A stretch of DNA of 5,706 bases from an uncultured Enterobacter sp. (GTDB lineage: Bacteria > Pseudomonadota > Gammaproteobacteria > Enterobacterales > Enterobacteriaceae). Shown here one piece after another: positions 1 to 5,656 of this stretch. The number at the start of each line of letters is the position of its first letter. Positions within the stretch are counted from its first letter, which is position 1. The stretch lies in assembly GCA_946477805.1 (NCBI GenBank), contig CAMKZP010000262.1, positions 1 through 5,706 of the forward strand, in the 5' to 3' direction. The notes under the pieces are model-generated. The model saw only the letters and a list, made by a program, of their open reading frames with translations. It ran no database searches and was not told the origin of the DNA. A program made the position numbers and the translations under genes.

Positions 1-472
1 AAACGGTTCGCCGCTGCTGGTGGACTACACCCGGCGCGAGCTGGCCGACGGCAGCCGTACCGTAGTGGAAACCGAGCACTGGCTGGCCGTGGTGCCCTAC
101 TGGGCGGCCTGGCCGTTCGAAACGCTGCTGCTGCCGAAAGCGCACGTACAGCGCATCACGGATCTGAGCGACGCGCAGCGAGACGACCTTGCGCTGGCGC
201 TGAAAAAGCTGACCAGCCGCTACGATAACCTCTTCCAGTGCTCTTTCCCGTACTCGATGGGCTGGCACGGCGCGCCGTTCAACGGCGAAGAGAATCAGCA
301 CTGGCAGCTGCACGCCCATTTCTATCCGCCGCTGCTGCGTTCTGCCACGGTGCGTAAATTTATGGTGGGCTACGAAATGCTGGCAGAAACCCAGCGTGAC
401 CTGACGCCAGAACAGGCGGCAGAACGCCTGCGTGCCGTTAGCGACGTCCACTATCGCGAATCAGGAGTTTAA
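1..472 (+). CDS. galT: Galactose-1-phosphate uridylyltransferase, 3' part (5' end outside window)
   Basis: Cytoplasmic Leloir-pathway enzyme that transfers UMP from UDP-glucose to galactose-1-phosphate, giving UDP-galactose and glucose-1-phosphate. The frame is open from base 2 and ends in TAA at 470-472, leaving 156 residues. The family length in E. coli is 348, so these match residues 193-348. On that numbering the histidines in WHGAP and HWQLHAHF fall on H281, H296 and H298, three of the iron-site ligands of E. coli GalT. The catalytic HPH motif (164-166) and the zinc site lie upstream, outside the window. The sequence ends in RESGV, as in E. coli. The GTG at 20 is an internal valine codon, not a start. 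galK follows after 3 nt and its Shine-Dalgarno sits inside the last galT codons, so the two are probably translationally coupled. Identification is very secure; only the N-terminal part is missing. Confidence 0.97.
   Translation, partial: NGSPLLVDYTRRELADGSRTVVETEHWLAVVPYWAAWPFETLLLPKAHVQRITDLSDAQRDDLALALKKLTSRYDNLFQCSFPYSMGWHGAPFNGEENQHWQLHAHFYPPLLRSATVRKFMVGYEMLAETQRDLTPEQAAERLRAVSDVHYRESGV
16..23 (+). other. Chi octamer (RecBCD recombination hotspot sequence)
   Basis: The exact octamer GCTGGTGG, the E. coli Chi site recognised by RecBCD, occurs inside galT in the codons for Leu-Val-Asp. It is the only copy I find on either strand. Chi is frequent in enterobacterial coding sequence, so one copy in 5.7 kb is unremarkable and may simply reflect common Leu and Val codons. 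Confidence 0.5.
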
Positions 473-475
473 AAA

Positions 476-1624
476 ATGAGTCTGAAAGAGAAAACACAAT
501 CCCTGTTTGCTGAAACGTTTGGCTACCCTGCCACCCACGTTATCCAGGCGCCCGGCCGCGTAAACCTGATCGGTGAACATACCGACTACAACGACGGCTT
601 CGTGCTGCCGTGCGCCATTGATTACCAGACGGTCATCAGCTGCGCTAAGCGTGATGACCGCACGGTGCGCGTCATTGCGGCAGATTACGACAGCCAAATC
701 GACGAGTTTTCCCTTGATGCCCCCATCGTGACCCACGACACCCAGCAGTGGTCTAACTACGTGCGCGGCGTGGTCAAACATCTGCAGAAGCGTAACAAAA
801 ACATTGGCGGTGCGGATTTGGTGATCAGCGGCAACGTCCCGCAGGGCGCTGGCCTGAGCTCCTCGGCCTCGCTGGAAGTGGCCGTCGGCACCGTGTTCCA
901 GCAGCTTTATCATCTGCCGCTGGACGGCGCGCAAATCGCCCTGAACGGCCAGGAGGCGGAAAATCAGTTCGTGGGCTGCAACTGCGGCATTATGGATCAG
1001 CTGATCTCCGCGCTGGGCAAAAAAGAGCACGCCCTGCTGATAGACTGCCGCTCGCTCGGCACCAAAGCCGTTCCGCTGCCCAAAGGCGCGGCGGTGGTGA
1101 TTATCAACAGCAACTTCAAGCGTACCCTGGTGGGCAGCGAGTACAACATCCGCCGCGAGCAGTGCGAAACCGGTGCACGCTTCTTCCAGCAGCCCGCCCT
1201 GCGTGACGTTTCGCTGAACGAGTTTAACAAGGTGGCGCACGAGCTGGATCCGATCGTGGCGAAACGCGTTCGTCACGTGCTGACCGAGAACGCCCGCACC
1301 GTTGAAGCGGCGTCCGCCCTGGCCAAAGGCGACCTGAAACGCATGGGTGAGCTGATGGCAGAATCTCACGCGTCTATGCGCGACGATTTCGAAATTACCG
1401 TCCCGCAGATCGACACCCTGGTGGAGATCGTTAAGGCGACCATCGGCGATAAGGGCGGCGTGCGTATGACCGGCGGCGGCTTTGGGGGTTGTATCGTGGC
1501 GCTGGTTCCGGAAGAGCTGGTTCCTGCGGTACAGGATGCGGTAGCGAAAGAGTACGAAGCCAAAACCGGCATCAAAGAAACCTTCTATGTCTGCAAAGCA
1601 ACACAAGGAGCCGGACAGTGCTAA
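476..1624 (+). CDS. galK: Galactokinase
   Basis: GHMP-family sugar kinase of the cytoplasm that makes alpha-galactose-1-phosphate from alpha-galactose and ATP, the committing step of the Leloir pathway. It has 382 residues, the same length as E. coli GalK. The galactokinase signature GRVNLIGEHTDY is at residues 27-38 (R28, E34, H35 and D37 present). The GHMP ATP-binding loop VPQGAGLSSSAS is at 121-132. The catalytic base D174 is in CNCGIMDQ, and the third GHMP motif GGVRMTGGGFGGC is at 327-339. The ATG at 476 is preceded by AGGAG at 463-467, 8 nt away and inside the end of galT. Its last 7 nt overlap the galM start. In E. coli the galT-galK junction is where the small RNA Spot 42 pairs to repress galK translation, and the junction keeps the same layout here. 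Intact, nothing odd. Confidence 0.99.
   Translation: MSLKEKTQSLFAETFGYPATHVIQAPGRVNLIGEHTDYNDGFVLPCAIDYQTVISCAKRDDRTVRVIAADYDSQIDEFSLDAPIVTHDTQQWSNYVRGVVKHLQKRNKNIGGADLVISGNVPQGAGLSSSASLEVAVGTVFQQLYHLPLDGAQIALNGQEAENQFVGCNCGIMDQLISALGKKEHALLIDCRSLGTKAVPLPKGAAVVIINSNFKRTLVGSEYNIRREQCETGARFFQQPALRDVSLNEFNKVAHELDPIVAKRVRHVLTENARTVEAASALAKGDLKRMGELMAESHASMRDDFEITVPQIDTLVEIVKATIGDKGGVRMTGGGFGGCIVALVPEELVPAVQDAVAKEYEAKTGIKETFYVCKATQGAGQC
1605..1610 (+). promoter_or_regulatory. galM Shine-Dalgarno that fixes a GTG start
   Basis: AAGGAG lies inside the last codons of galK and ends 7 nt before the GTG at 1618. This places the galM start at GTG 1618, not at the ATG at 1489 in the same frame. The 1489 start would add 43 residues read from galK in another frame and has no counterpart in the family. 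Confidence 0.8.
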
Positions 1625-2658
1625 ACGAAACGCCAACTCTTGCACCGGATGGTCTGCCGTATCGCCTGTTAACCCTGCGCAACGGCGCAGGGATGGTGGT
1701 AACCCTGATGGACTGGGGCGCTACCCTGCTTTCTGCCCGCGTTCCCCTGCCCGATGGCAGCGTGCGCGAAACGCTGCTCGGCTGCGCATCGCCGGAACAG
1801 TATGTCAGCCAGTCCGCCTATCTTGGCGCGTCCGTAGGACGCTATGCCAACCGCATCGCGAAAAGCAGTTTTGAGCTTGACGGCGTGCGTTACCCGCTGC
1901 TGCCGAGCCAGGGTGAAAACCAGCTGCACGGCGGCCCGCAGGGGTTTGATAAGCGCCGCTGGAAGATTGTTCAGCAAAACGACGGTGAAGTGTTATTTTC
2001 CCTGGATTCACCTGATGGCGATCAGGGTTTTCCGGGAAACCTGACCGCCACCGCCCGCTTTACCCTGACCGACGATAGCCGTATCGCCATTGAATACCGC
2101 GCGACGGTTGATAAGCCGTGCCCGGTCAACCTGACCAACCACGCGTACTTCAACCTGGACGGTAGCCTCTGCGACGTGCGCAGCCATAAGCTGCAGATAC
2201 TGGCAGACGCCTACCTGCCGGTGGATGAGGCGGGGATCCCGTATCAGGGGCTGAAAGAAGTTAGCGGCAACAGCTTTGATTTCCGCAGCGCGAAAGCCAT
2301 TGGCCAGGATTTCCTGAGCGATGACGATCAGCGTAAGGTAAAAGGCTATGACCACGCTTTCCTGCTGCAGGCGAAAGGCGATCTTCAGCGGCCGGCCGCA
2401 CACGTCTGGTCCGCCGACGAGAAGCTCCAGATGACGGTCTACACCACCGCCCCTGCCCTGCAGTTCTATTCGGGTAACTACCTCGCTGGTACGCCTGCGC
2501 GAGAGCATGATGAATACCGCGACTGGCAGGGCATTGCGCTTGAAAGCGAGTTTCTGCCGGACAGCCCGAACCATCCGGAATGGCCGCAGCCGGGATGCGT
2601 ACTGCGCCCCGGAGAAGAGTACGTGAGCGTCACGGAGTATCATTTCATCACACATTAA
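1618..2658 (+). CDS. galM: Galactose mutarotase (aldose 1-epimerase)
   Basis: Interconverts the beta and alpha anomers of galactose (and glucose) so that GalK receives alpha-galactose. From GTG 1618 the protein has 346 residues, the length of E. coli GalM, and begins (M)LNETP as that protein does. The catalytic residues are present: H104 in NQLHGG, H175 in NLTNHAYFNLDG, and the general base E309 in ALESEFLPDSPNHPEWPQP. There is no signal peptide, so the enzyme is cytoplasmic. The start codon overlaps the galK stop by 7 nt, so galM is the last, coupled gene of galETKM. A hairpin terminator follows 6 nt after the stop. Very secure. Confidence 0.98.
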   Translation: MLNETPTLAPDGLPYRLLTLRNGAGMVVTLMDWGATLLSARVPLPDGSVRETLLGCASPEQYVSQSAYLGASVGRYANRIAKSSFELDGVRYPLLPSQGENQLHGGPQGFDKRRWKIVQQNDGEVLFSLDSPDGDQGFPGNLTATARFTLTDDSRIAIEYRATVDKPCPVNLTNHAYFNLDGSLCDVRSHKLQILADAYLPVDEAGIPYQGLKEVSGNSFDFRSAKAIGQDFLSDDDQRKVKGYDHAFLLQAKGDLQRPAAHVWSADEKLQMTVYTTAPALQFYSGNYLAGTPAREHDEYRDWQGIALESEFLPDSPNHPEWPQPGCVLRPGEEYVSVTEYHFITH

Positions 2659-2664
2659 TTTCCA

Positions 2665-2688
2665 GCCCTCCGCCAGGAGGGCTTTTTT
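2665..2688 (+). terminator. Intrinsic terminator of the gal operon
   Basis: A perfect 7-bp GC-rich stem, GCCCTCC (2665-2671) with GGAGGGC (2676-2682) around the loop GCCA, is followed by six T. It lies 6 nt after the galM stop and separates the gal operon from gpmA. There is no matching A-run upstream, so it should work for + strand transcripts only. Confidence 0.92.
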
Positions 2689-2794
2689 CTGCGCGTCTTG
2701 CTGAAAATAGCGCCGATCGCAGACAAAATCATAACCACGGATTCACAAGCACCTTACACTCCGCAACTATTTTCGCTATGGTTAGGGTTAAGCG

Positions 2795-2824
2795 TTGCTG
2801 CTGGCACGGCCACGGCAATATAAT
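2795..2824 (+). promoter_or_regulatory. Predicted gpmA sigma-70 promoter
   Basis: A perfect TATAAT -10 (2819-2824) is preceded by TTGCTG (2795-2800, four of six to TTGACA) with an 18-bp spacer. The start would be near 2831, giving a leader of about 32 nt before the gpmA ATG. The 2689-2794 stretch upstream shows no open frame or repeat that I can support. The promoter call is a reading of the sequence and of its place; no start site has been mapped here. Confidence 0.7.
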
Positions 2825-2840
2825 GAGAATTGTTATCATT
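2822..2840. promoter_or_regulatory. Fur box overlapping the gpmA -10 and start site
   Basis: The 19 bp AATGAGAATTGTTATCATT contain the Fur 7-1-7 inverted repeat TGAGAAT-T-GTTATCA (2824-2838), which matches TGATAAT-n-ATTATCA at 13 of 14 positions. It overlaps the TATAAT and the expected transcription start, the classic position for repression by Fe-Fur. E. coli gpmA has been reported as Fur-regulated, as I recall, so conservation here is expected. Repression when iron is plentiful is inferred. Confidence 0.8.
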
Positions 2841-2862
2841 CAAAATGCTTGAGGAGTAAGAA

Positions 2863-3615
2863 ATGGCTATTACTAAGCTGGTTCTGGTGCGCCACGGCGA
2901 AAGCCAGTGGAACAACGAAAACCGCTTTACCGGTTGGTACGACGTTGATCTGTCCGAGAAAGGCGTAAGCGAAGCAAAAGCGGCAGGCAAACTGCTGAAG
3001 GAAGAAGGCTTCAGCTTTGATTTTGCTTACACCTCTGTGCTGAAACGTGCCATCCACACGCTGTGGAACGTTCTGGACGAACTGGATCAGGCCTGGCTGC
3101 CGGTTGAGAAGTCCTGGAAACTAAACGAGCGTCATTATGGTGCGCTGCAGGGTCTGAACAAAGCGGAAACCGCTGAAAAATACGGTGACGAGCAGGTTAA
3201 GCAGTGGCGTCGTGGTTTTGCTGTGACTCCGCCAGAGCTGACCAAAGATGACGAGCGCTACCCGGGCCACGATCCGCGCTACGCAAAACTGACCGATGCC
3301 GAACTGCCACAGACCGAAAGCCTGGCGCTGACCATCGACCGCGTTGTGCCATACTGGAACGAAACCATTCTGCCACGCCTGAAAAGCGGCGAGCGCGTCA
3401 TCGTTGCCGCGCACGGGAACTCCCTGCGCGCGCTGGTGAAATACCTGGACAACATGGGCGAAGACGAGATCCTCGAACTGAACATCCCTACCGGCGTGCC
3501 GCTGGTGTATGAGTTTGATGAAAACTTCAAGCCAATCAAACACTACTACCTCGGTAACGCCGACGAAATCGCTGCGAAAGCGGCGGCTGTCGCGAACCAG
3601 GGTAAAGCGAAATAA
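2863..3615 (+). CDS. gpmA: 2,3-bisphosphoglycerate-dependent phosphoglycerate mutase
   Basis: Cytoplasmic glycolytic and gluconeogenic enzyme that interconverts 3- and 2-phosphoglycerate through a phosphohistidine intermediate. It has 250 residues, equal to E. coli GpmA, and almost the same sequence. It belongs to the histidine phosphatase superfamily. The LVRHGES motif holds R10 and the phosphorylated H11; R62 is in SVLKRAIHT, E89 (acid/base) in LNERHYGALQG, and the second catalytic histidine H184 in AAHGNSLRAL. The C-terminal tail rich in Ala and Lys (NADEIAAKAAAVANQGKAK) is the lid segment typical of the long dPGM form. The ATG at 2863 has GAGGAG at 2851-2856, 6 nt upstream. It is monocistronic, with its own Fur-box promoter in front and a shared terminator behind, and converges on aroG. 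Intact. Confidence 0.99.
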   Translation: MAITKLVLVRHGESQWNNENRFTGWYDVDLSEKGVSEAKAAGKLLKEEGFSFDFAYTSVLKRAIHTLWNVLDELDQAWLPVEKSWKLNERHYGALQGLNKAETAEKYGDEQVKQWRRGFAVTPPELTKDDERYPGHDPRYAKLTDAELPQTESLALTIDRVVPYWNETILPRLKSGERVIVAAHGNSLRALVKYLDNMGEDEILELNIPTGVPLVYEFDENFKPIKHYYLGNADEIAAKAAAVANQGKAK

Positions 3616-3629
3616 TTTTCGCCAGGCAT

Positions 3630-3660
3630 AAAAAAAGCGCGGAGCATTCCGCGCTTTTTT
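3630..3660. terminator. Bidirectional terminator between gpmA and aroG
   Basis: A perfect 7-bp stem, GCGCGGA (3637-3643) with TCCGCGC (3648-3654) around GCAT, is flanked by seven A on the left and six T on the right. It can end gpmA transcripts on the + strand and aroG transcripts on the - strand. It occupies most of the 61-nt gap between the two convergent stop codons. Confidence 0.93.
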
Positions 3661-3676
3661 ATTGCTGCTTCAGGGC

Positions 3677-4729
3677 TTAGCCGCGGCGCGCTTTTACCGC
3701 GTTCGCCAGCTGGCGCAGGAGGGCGTCGGTATCGTCCCAGCCGATGCAGGCATCGGTCACGCTCTTGCCGTAAACCAGCGGCTCGCTGCCTTCCAGGTTC
3801 TGATTGCCTTCTACCAGGTGGCTCTCGATCATCACCCCAATCACCGCCTGCTCGCCGCCGGCGATCTGCTGGCAAACGTCGGCGCCCACTTCCATCTGCT
3901 TTTTGAACTGCTTGCTGGAGTTAGCGTGGCTGAAATCGATCATCACCTGCGGCGACAGACCGGCTTTCTCCAGACCCGCCTTCACTTCTGCAACGTGTTT
4001 AGCGCTGTAGTTCGGCTCTTTACCGCCGCGCAGAATGATGTGGCAATCACCGTTACCGCTGGTGTTAACAATCGCCGAGTGGCCCCACTTGGTCACGGAG
4101 AGGAAGCAGTGCGGCGCGCCCGCGGCGTTGATTGCGTCAATGGCGACTTTGATGGTGCCGTCCGTGCCGTTCTTGAAGCCAACCGGACAGGATAGGCCAG
4201 ACGCAAGCTCGCGGTGAACCTGAGATTCCGTCGTGCGCGCGCCGATTGCCCCCCAGCTCATCAGGTCAGCCAGGTACTGCGGCGTGATCATATCGAGGAA
4301 TTCACCGGCTGCGGGCAGGCCGCTGTCGTTAATTTCCAGCAGCAGCTTGCGCGCGATGCGCAGGCCGTCGTTGATCTGGAAGCTGTTATCCATATGCGGA
4401 TCGTTAATCAGCCCCTTCCAGCCCACGGTAGTACGCGGCTTTTCAAAGTACACGCGCATGACGATTTCCAGATCGTCCTTTAGCTCCTCGCGCAGTGCAA
4501 GCAGACGGGCCGCGTACTCTTTGGCTGCGGCAGGATCGTGAATGGAGCACGGGCCAATGACCACCAGGAGACGATCGTCATTGCCCTTCAGGATTTTGTG
4601 GATCGCTTTGCGGGCGTGGGACACCGTATTTGCAGCATTTTCAGTGGCGGGGAATTTCTCAAGGAGTGCTACTGGCGGTAATAACTCGTTGATCTCTTTG
4701 ATGCGTAAATCGTCATTCTGATAATTCAT
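3677..4729 (-). CDS. aroG: 3-deoxy-7-phosphoheptulonate synthase, Phe-sensitive
   Basis: First enzyme of the shikimate pathway: condenses phosphoenolpyruvate and erythrose-4-phosphate to DAHP in the cytoplasm. It has 350 residues, equal to E. coli AroG, from MNYQNDDLRIKEI to LANAVKARRG, which separates it from the AroF and AroH paralogues. Class I DAHP synthase features are visible: the metal ligands C61 (GPCSIHDP), H268 (DFSHANSSKQ), E302 and D326, and the substrate-binding KPRTTVGWKG at 97-106. D146, P150, S180 and S211, residues linked to phenylalanine feedback in E. coli AroG, are all the wild-type residues, so the enzyme should be Phe-inhibited. The start (CAT at 4727-4729) has only a weak Shine-Dalgarno, GGAAAG, on the minus strand at 4738-4733. 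The promoter and a TyrR box lie upstream. It is transcribed towards gpmA. Intact. Confidence 0.99.
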   Translation of the reverse strand: MNYQNDDLRIKEINELLPPVALLEKFPATENAANTVSHARKAIHKILKGNDDRLLVVIGPCSIHDPAAAKEYAARLLALREELKDDLEIVMRVYFEKPRTTVGWKGLINDPHMDNSFQINDGLRIARKLLLEINDSGLPAAGEFLDMITPQYLADLMSWGAIGARTTESQVHRELASGLSCPVGFKNGTDGTIKVAIDAINAAGAPHCFLSVTKWGHSAIVNTSGNGDCHIILRGGKEPNYSAKHVAEVKAGLEKAGLSPQVMIDFSHANSSKQFKKQMEVGADVCQQIAGGEQAVIGVMIESHLVEGNQNLEGSEPLVYGKSVTDACIGWDDTDALLRQLANAVKARRG

Positions 4730-4760
4730 TTTCTTTCCAGCTCTGCCATATCTTTAGTAA

Positions 4761-4777
4761 TGAAAGCAATGCTTTCA
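4761..4777. repeat. 17-bp perfect palindrome at the aroG start site
   Basis: TGAAAGCA-A-TGCTTTCA is a perfect 8-1-8 inverted repeat. It touches the aroG -10 and is centred on the predicted transcription start (about 4770). Transcripts starting there would lack part of the first arm, so an operator seems more likely than an RNA hairpin. The shape suits a dimeric helix-turn-helix regulator, but I cannot name one. Confidence 0.6.
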
Positions 4778-4805
4778 ATCTAACTTGTCGGCCCGGAAGT
4801 GTAAA
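4777..4805 (-). promoter_or_regulatory. Predicted aroG promoter
   Basis: On the minus strand TTTACA (4805-4800) and TAGATT (4782-4777) are separated by 17 bp, a -35/-10 pair at ideal spacing. The start would be near 4770, giving a leader of about 41 nt. The -35 hexamer is the right half of the TyrR box, so TyrR binding would directly block RNA polymerase. The layout agrees with what I recall of the E. coli aroG promoter. Confidence 0.78.
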
Positions 4806-4817
4806 CGGGCTTTTACA
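4800..4817. promoter_or_regulatory. TyrR box of aroG (perfect consensus)
   Basis: TGTAAA-CGGGCT-TTTACA matches the TyrR consensus TGTAAA-N6-TTTACA exactly, and the symmetry extends one more base pair pair on each side twice (AG before, CT after). It covers the aroG -35. E. coli aroG is repressed by TyrR, mainly with phenylalanine as corepressor, so the role is well supported by family knowledge as well as by position. Confidence 0.92.
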
Positions 4818-4829
4818 CTCCGCGCAGAT

Positions 4830-4842
4830 AATTCCTGGAATT
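4830..4842. repeat. 13-bp perfect palindrome upstream of the aroG TyrR box
   Basis: AATTCC-T-GGAATT is a perfect 6-1-6 inverted repeat centred about 66 bp upstream of the predicted aroG start. It is short and AT-rich, so chance is possible. No known operator is recognised. Confidence 0.4.
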
Positions 4843-4909
4843 CAGCTAAAAAACGCCACAAAATAGCGAAAAATGAGATCTGCTCTATGCTTTTTAATTG
4901 TAACAACCA

Positions 4910-4920
4910 ACATTTAATGT
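4910..4920. repeat. 11-bp palindrome upstream of ybgS
   Basis: ACATT-T-AATGT is a perfect 5-1-5 inverted repeat. It is centred about 30 bp upstream of the larger palindrome at 4938-4951. The short length makes chance a real possibility. Confidence 0.3.
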
Positions 4921-4932
4921 CTAAACACGATT

Positions 4933-4939
4933 CCATACT
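4933..4939 (+). promoter_or_regulatory. Weak candidate -10 element for ybgS
   Basis: CCATACT resembles the extended -10 favoured by sigma-S holoenzyme (CTATACT, six of seven), and CATACT is four of six to TATAAT. There is no convincing -35 at 16-18 bp. A second, equally weak candidate is CTATGCT at 4885-4891. ybgS must have its own promoter because it diverges from aroG, but I cannot place it firmly. Confidence 0.25.
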
Positions 4940-4951
4940 GACTTAAGTCAG
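4938..4951. repeat. 14-bp perfect palindrome upstream of ybgS
   Basis: CTGACTT-AAGTCAG is a perfect gapless 7+7 inverted repeat about 83 bp before the ybgS start. If the -10 at 4933-4939 is real, the palindrome overlaps the transcription start, where an operator would repress. No regulator with this consensus comes to mind. Confidence 0.5.
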
Positions 4952-5021
4952 AATGGTTGGATCTTTCGCCACTGCACGAGATGCACTGTTGGAAAATGTT
5001 ATCCAGCATAACGACCAGAAC

Positions 5022-5026
5022 AGGAG
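5022..5026 (+). promoter_or_regulatory. ybgS Shine-Dalgarno that decides the start
   Basis: AGGAG ends 4 nt before the ATG at 5031 and 7 nt before the ATG at 5034. The longer spacing is the usual one, and it also gives the E. coli N-terminus MKMTKL. The ATG at 4953 in the same frame has no Shine-Dalgarno and would bury the signal peptide. Confidence 0.7.
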
Positions 5027-5033
5027 CACCATG

Positions 5034-5414
5034 ATGAAAATGACGAAACTGGCTACTCTCTTCCTGACAGCAACCCTTACCCTGGCGAGCGGTAGCGCCC
5101 TTGCGGCCGACGCTAACTCTTCCGGCAGCAACGGTGATGCCAACGCCGCCGCTGAAGCAGGCCAGGTTGCCCCGGATGCAAAACAGAATATTGCCCCTAA
5201 TAACGTTGATAACAGCAACATCAACACCGGCAATACCAATAGCGCTGGCACTATGCTGCACCCGGACGGGACCGGCTCAGGCACCACCAATCATGACGGC
5301 ATGACCACCGACGAAGTGCACAAAAATACCGTGTGCAAAGACGGTAAATGCCCGAACCCAAATGACAAAGTGGGTAAAGATGCCGACACCAAAACGGACG
5401 GCACCACGCAGTAA
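5034..5414 (+). CDS. ybgS: Small exported protein of unknown function, YbgS family
   Basis: A 126-residue protein, the same length as E. coli YbgS and clearly homologous (MKMTKLATLFLTATL at the start, DTKTDGTTQ at the end). Residues 1-24 form a Sec signal peptide: Lys at 2 and 5, a hydrophobic core from about 6 to 18, and an ALA cleavage site before AD, so the protein should be periplasmic. The mature part (about 102 residues) is rich in Asn, Asp, Gly, Thr and Ala and has no Phe, Trp or Tyr, so it is probably disordered. It has exactly two cysteines, C101 and C106 in CKDGKC, which could form a disulfide or bind metal. The old database label 'homeobox protein' has no support in this sequence. 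A start at ATG 5031 would add one Met. It has its own terminator and lies just upstream of zitB. Function unknown; I assign none. Confidence 0.93.
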   Translation: MKMTKLATLFLTATLTLASGSALAADANSSGSNGDANAAAEAGQVAPDAKQNIAPNNVDNSNINTGNTNSAGTMLHPDGTGSGTTNHDGMTTDEVHKNTVCKDGKCPNPNDKVGKDADTKTDGTTQ

Positions 5415-5432
5415 CGTGCAATTGCTGTGAAT

Positions 5433-5458
5433 AAGGAGAGCCTGTGCTCTCCTTTTTT
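5433..5458 (+). terminator. Intrinsic terminator of ybgS
   Basis: A perfect 7-bp stem, GGAGAGC (5435-5441) with GCTCTCC (5446-5452) around CTGT, is followed by six T; two A before the stem can pair with the first T residues. It lies about 20 nt after the ybgS stop and separates ybgS from zitB, which should therefore have its own promoter. A weak -10, TACACT at 5479-5484, is the only hint of one. Confidence 0.92.
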
Positions 5459-5513
5459 ATTTAAGCCATTAAAAACGCTACACTCAGGATATTACCCCAT
5501 CATGGAATCAGAT

Positions 5514-5656
5514 ATGGCGCACACGCATTCACACGCAGATACCCCCGGCGATGACAACGCAAAACGGCTGATGCTGGCATTGGCCGTCACGGCAATTTTT
5601 ATGGTCATAGAGGTGATCGGCGGGCTGCTCTCCGGCTCGCTTGCCCTGTTGGCCGA
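5514..5656 (+). CDS. zitB: Zinc exporter ZitB (cation diffusion facilitator), first 48 codons only
   Basis: Inner-membrane proton-coupled Zn(II) exporter of the CDF family, about 313 residues in E. coli. Visible here are the His-rich cytosolic N-terminus (MAHTHSHADT, which can bind metal), the first membrane span at about residues 19-40, and the conserved SGSLALLAD (residues 40-48) leading into helix II. The family continues AGHM after this point, but the DNA changes to adapter sequence at 5657, so the remaining roughly 265 codons are missing because the contig ends, not because the gene is broken. The start at 5514 matches E. coli ZitB. The in-frame ATG at 5502 would add MESD, and GGA at 5505-5507 favours 5514. 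The frame as written ends in TAG at 5691-5693, which is an artefact. The true gene is probably intact in the organism. Confidence 0.93.

Noticed and set aside
1489..1617. 43-residue N-terminal extension of GalM from ATG 1489
   Set aside because: It is galK sequence read in another frame; GTG 1618 with AAGGAG 7 nt upstream gives the family length and N-terminus.
461..1645. A 394-codon open frame on the minus strand covering all of galK
   Set aside because: It is a mirror of galK codon bias in GC-rich coding sequence. It has no Shine-Dalgarno, no recognisable domain and no separate spacing, and galK on the other strand is certain.
2008..2655. A 215-codon minus-strand frame inside galM, and a 177-codon plus-strand frame (3662-4195) inside aroG
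   Set aside because: Both are antisense shadows of secure genes, with low-complexity Ala/Arg/Val-rich translations and no family resemblance.
4873..4917. A 14-codon leader-peptide frame upstream of ybgS (MRSALCFLIVTTNI)
   Set aside because: No ribosome binding site, no terminator/antiterminator pair after it, and no run of regulatory codons; it is what chance gives.
4991..5015. Possible Zur box in front of ybgS/zitB (TGTTAT...ATAACG)
   Set aside because: Tempting beside a zinc exporter, but the half-sites are separated by 5 nt where the E. coli-type Zur palindrome has 3, the outer arms do not match, and the symmetric part is only GTTAT/ATAAC.
4953..5033. Longer ybgS product starting at ATG 4953
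   Set aside because: No Shine-Dalgarno, no counterpart in E. coli YbgS, and it would place 27 polar residues before the signal peptide.
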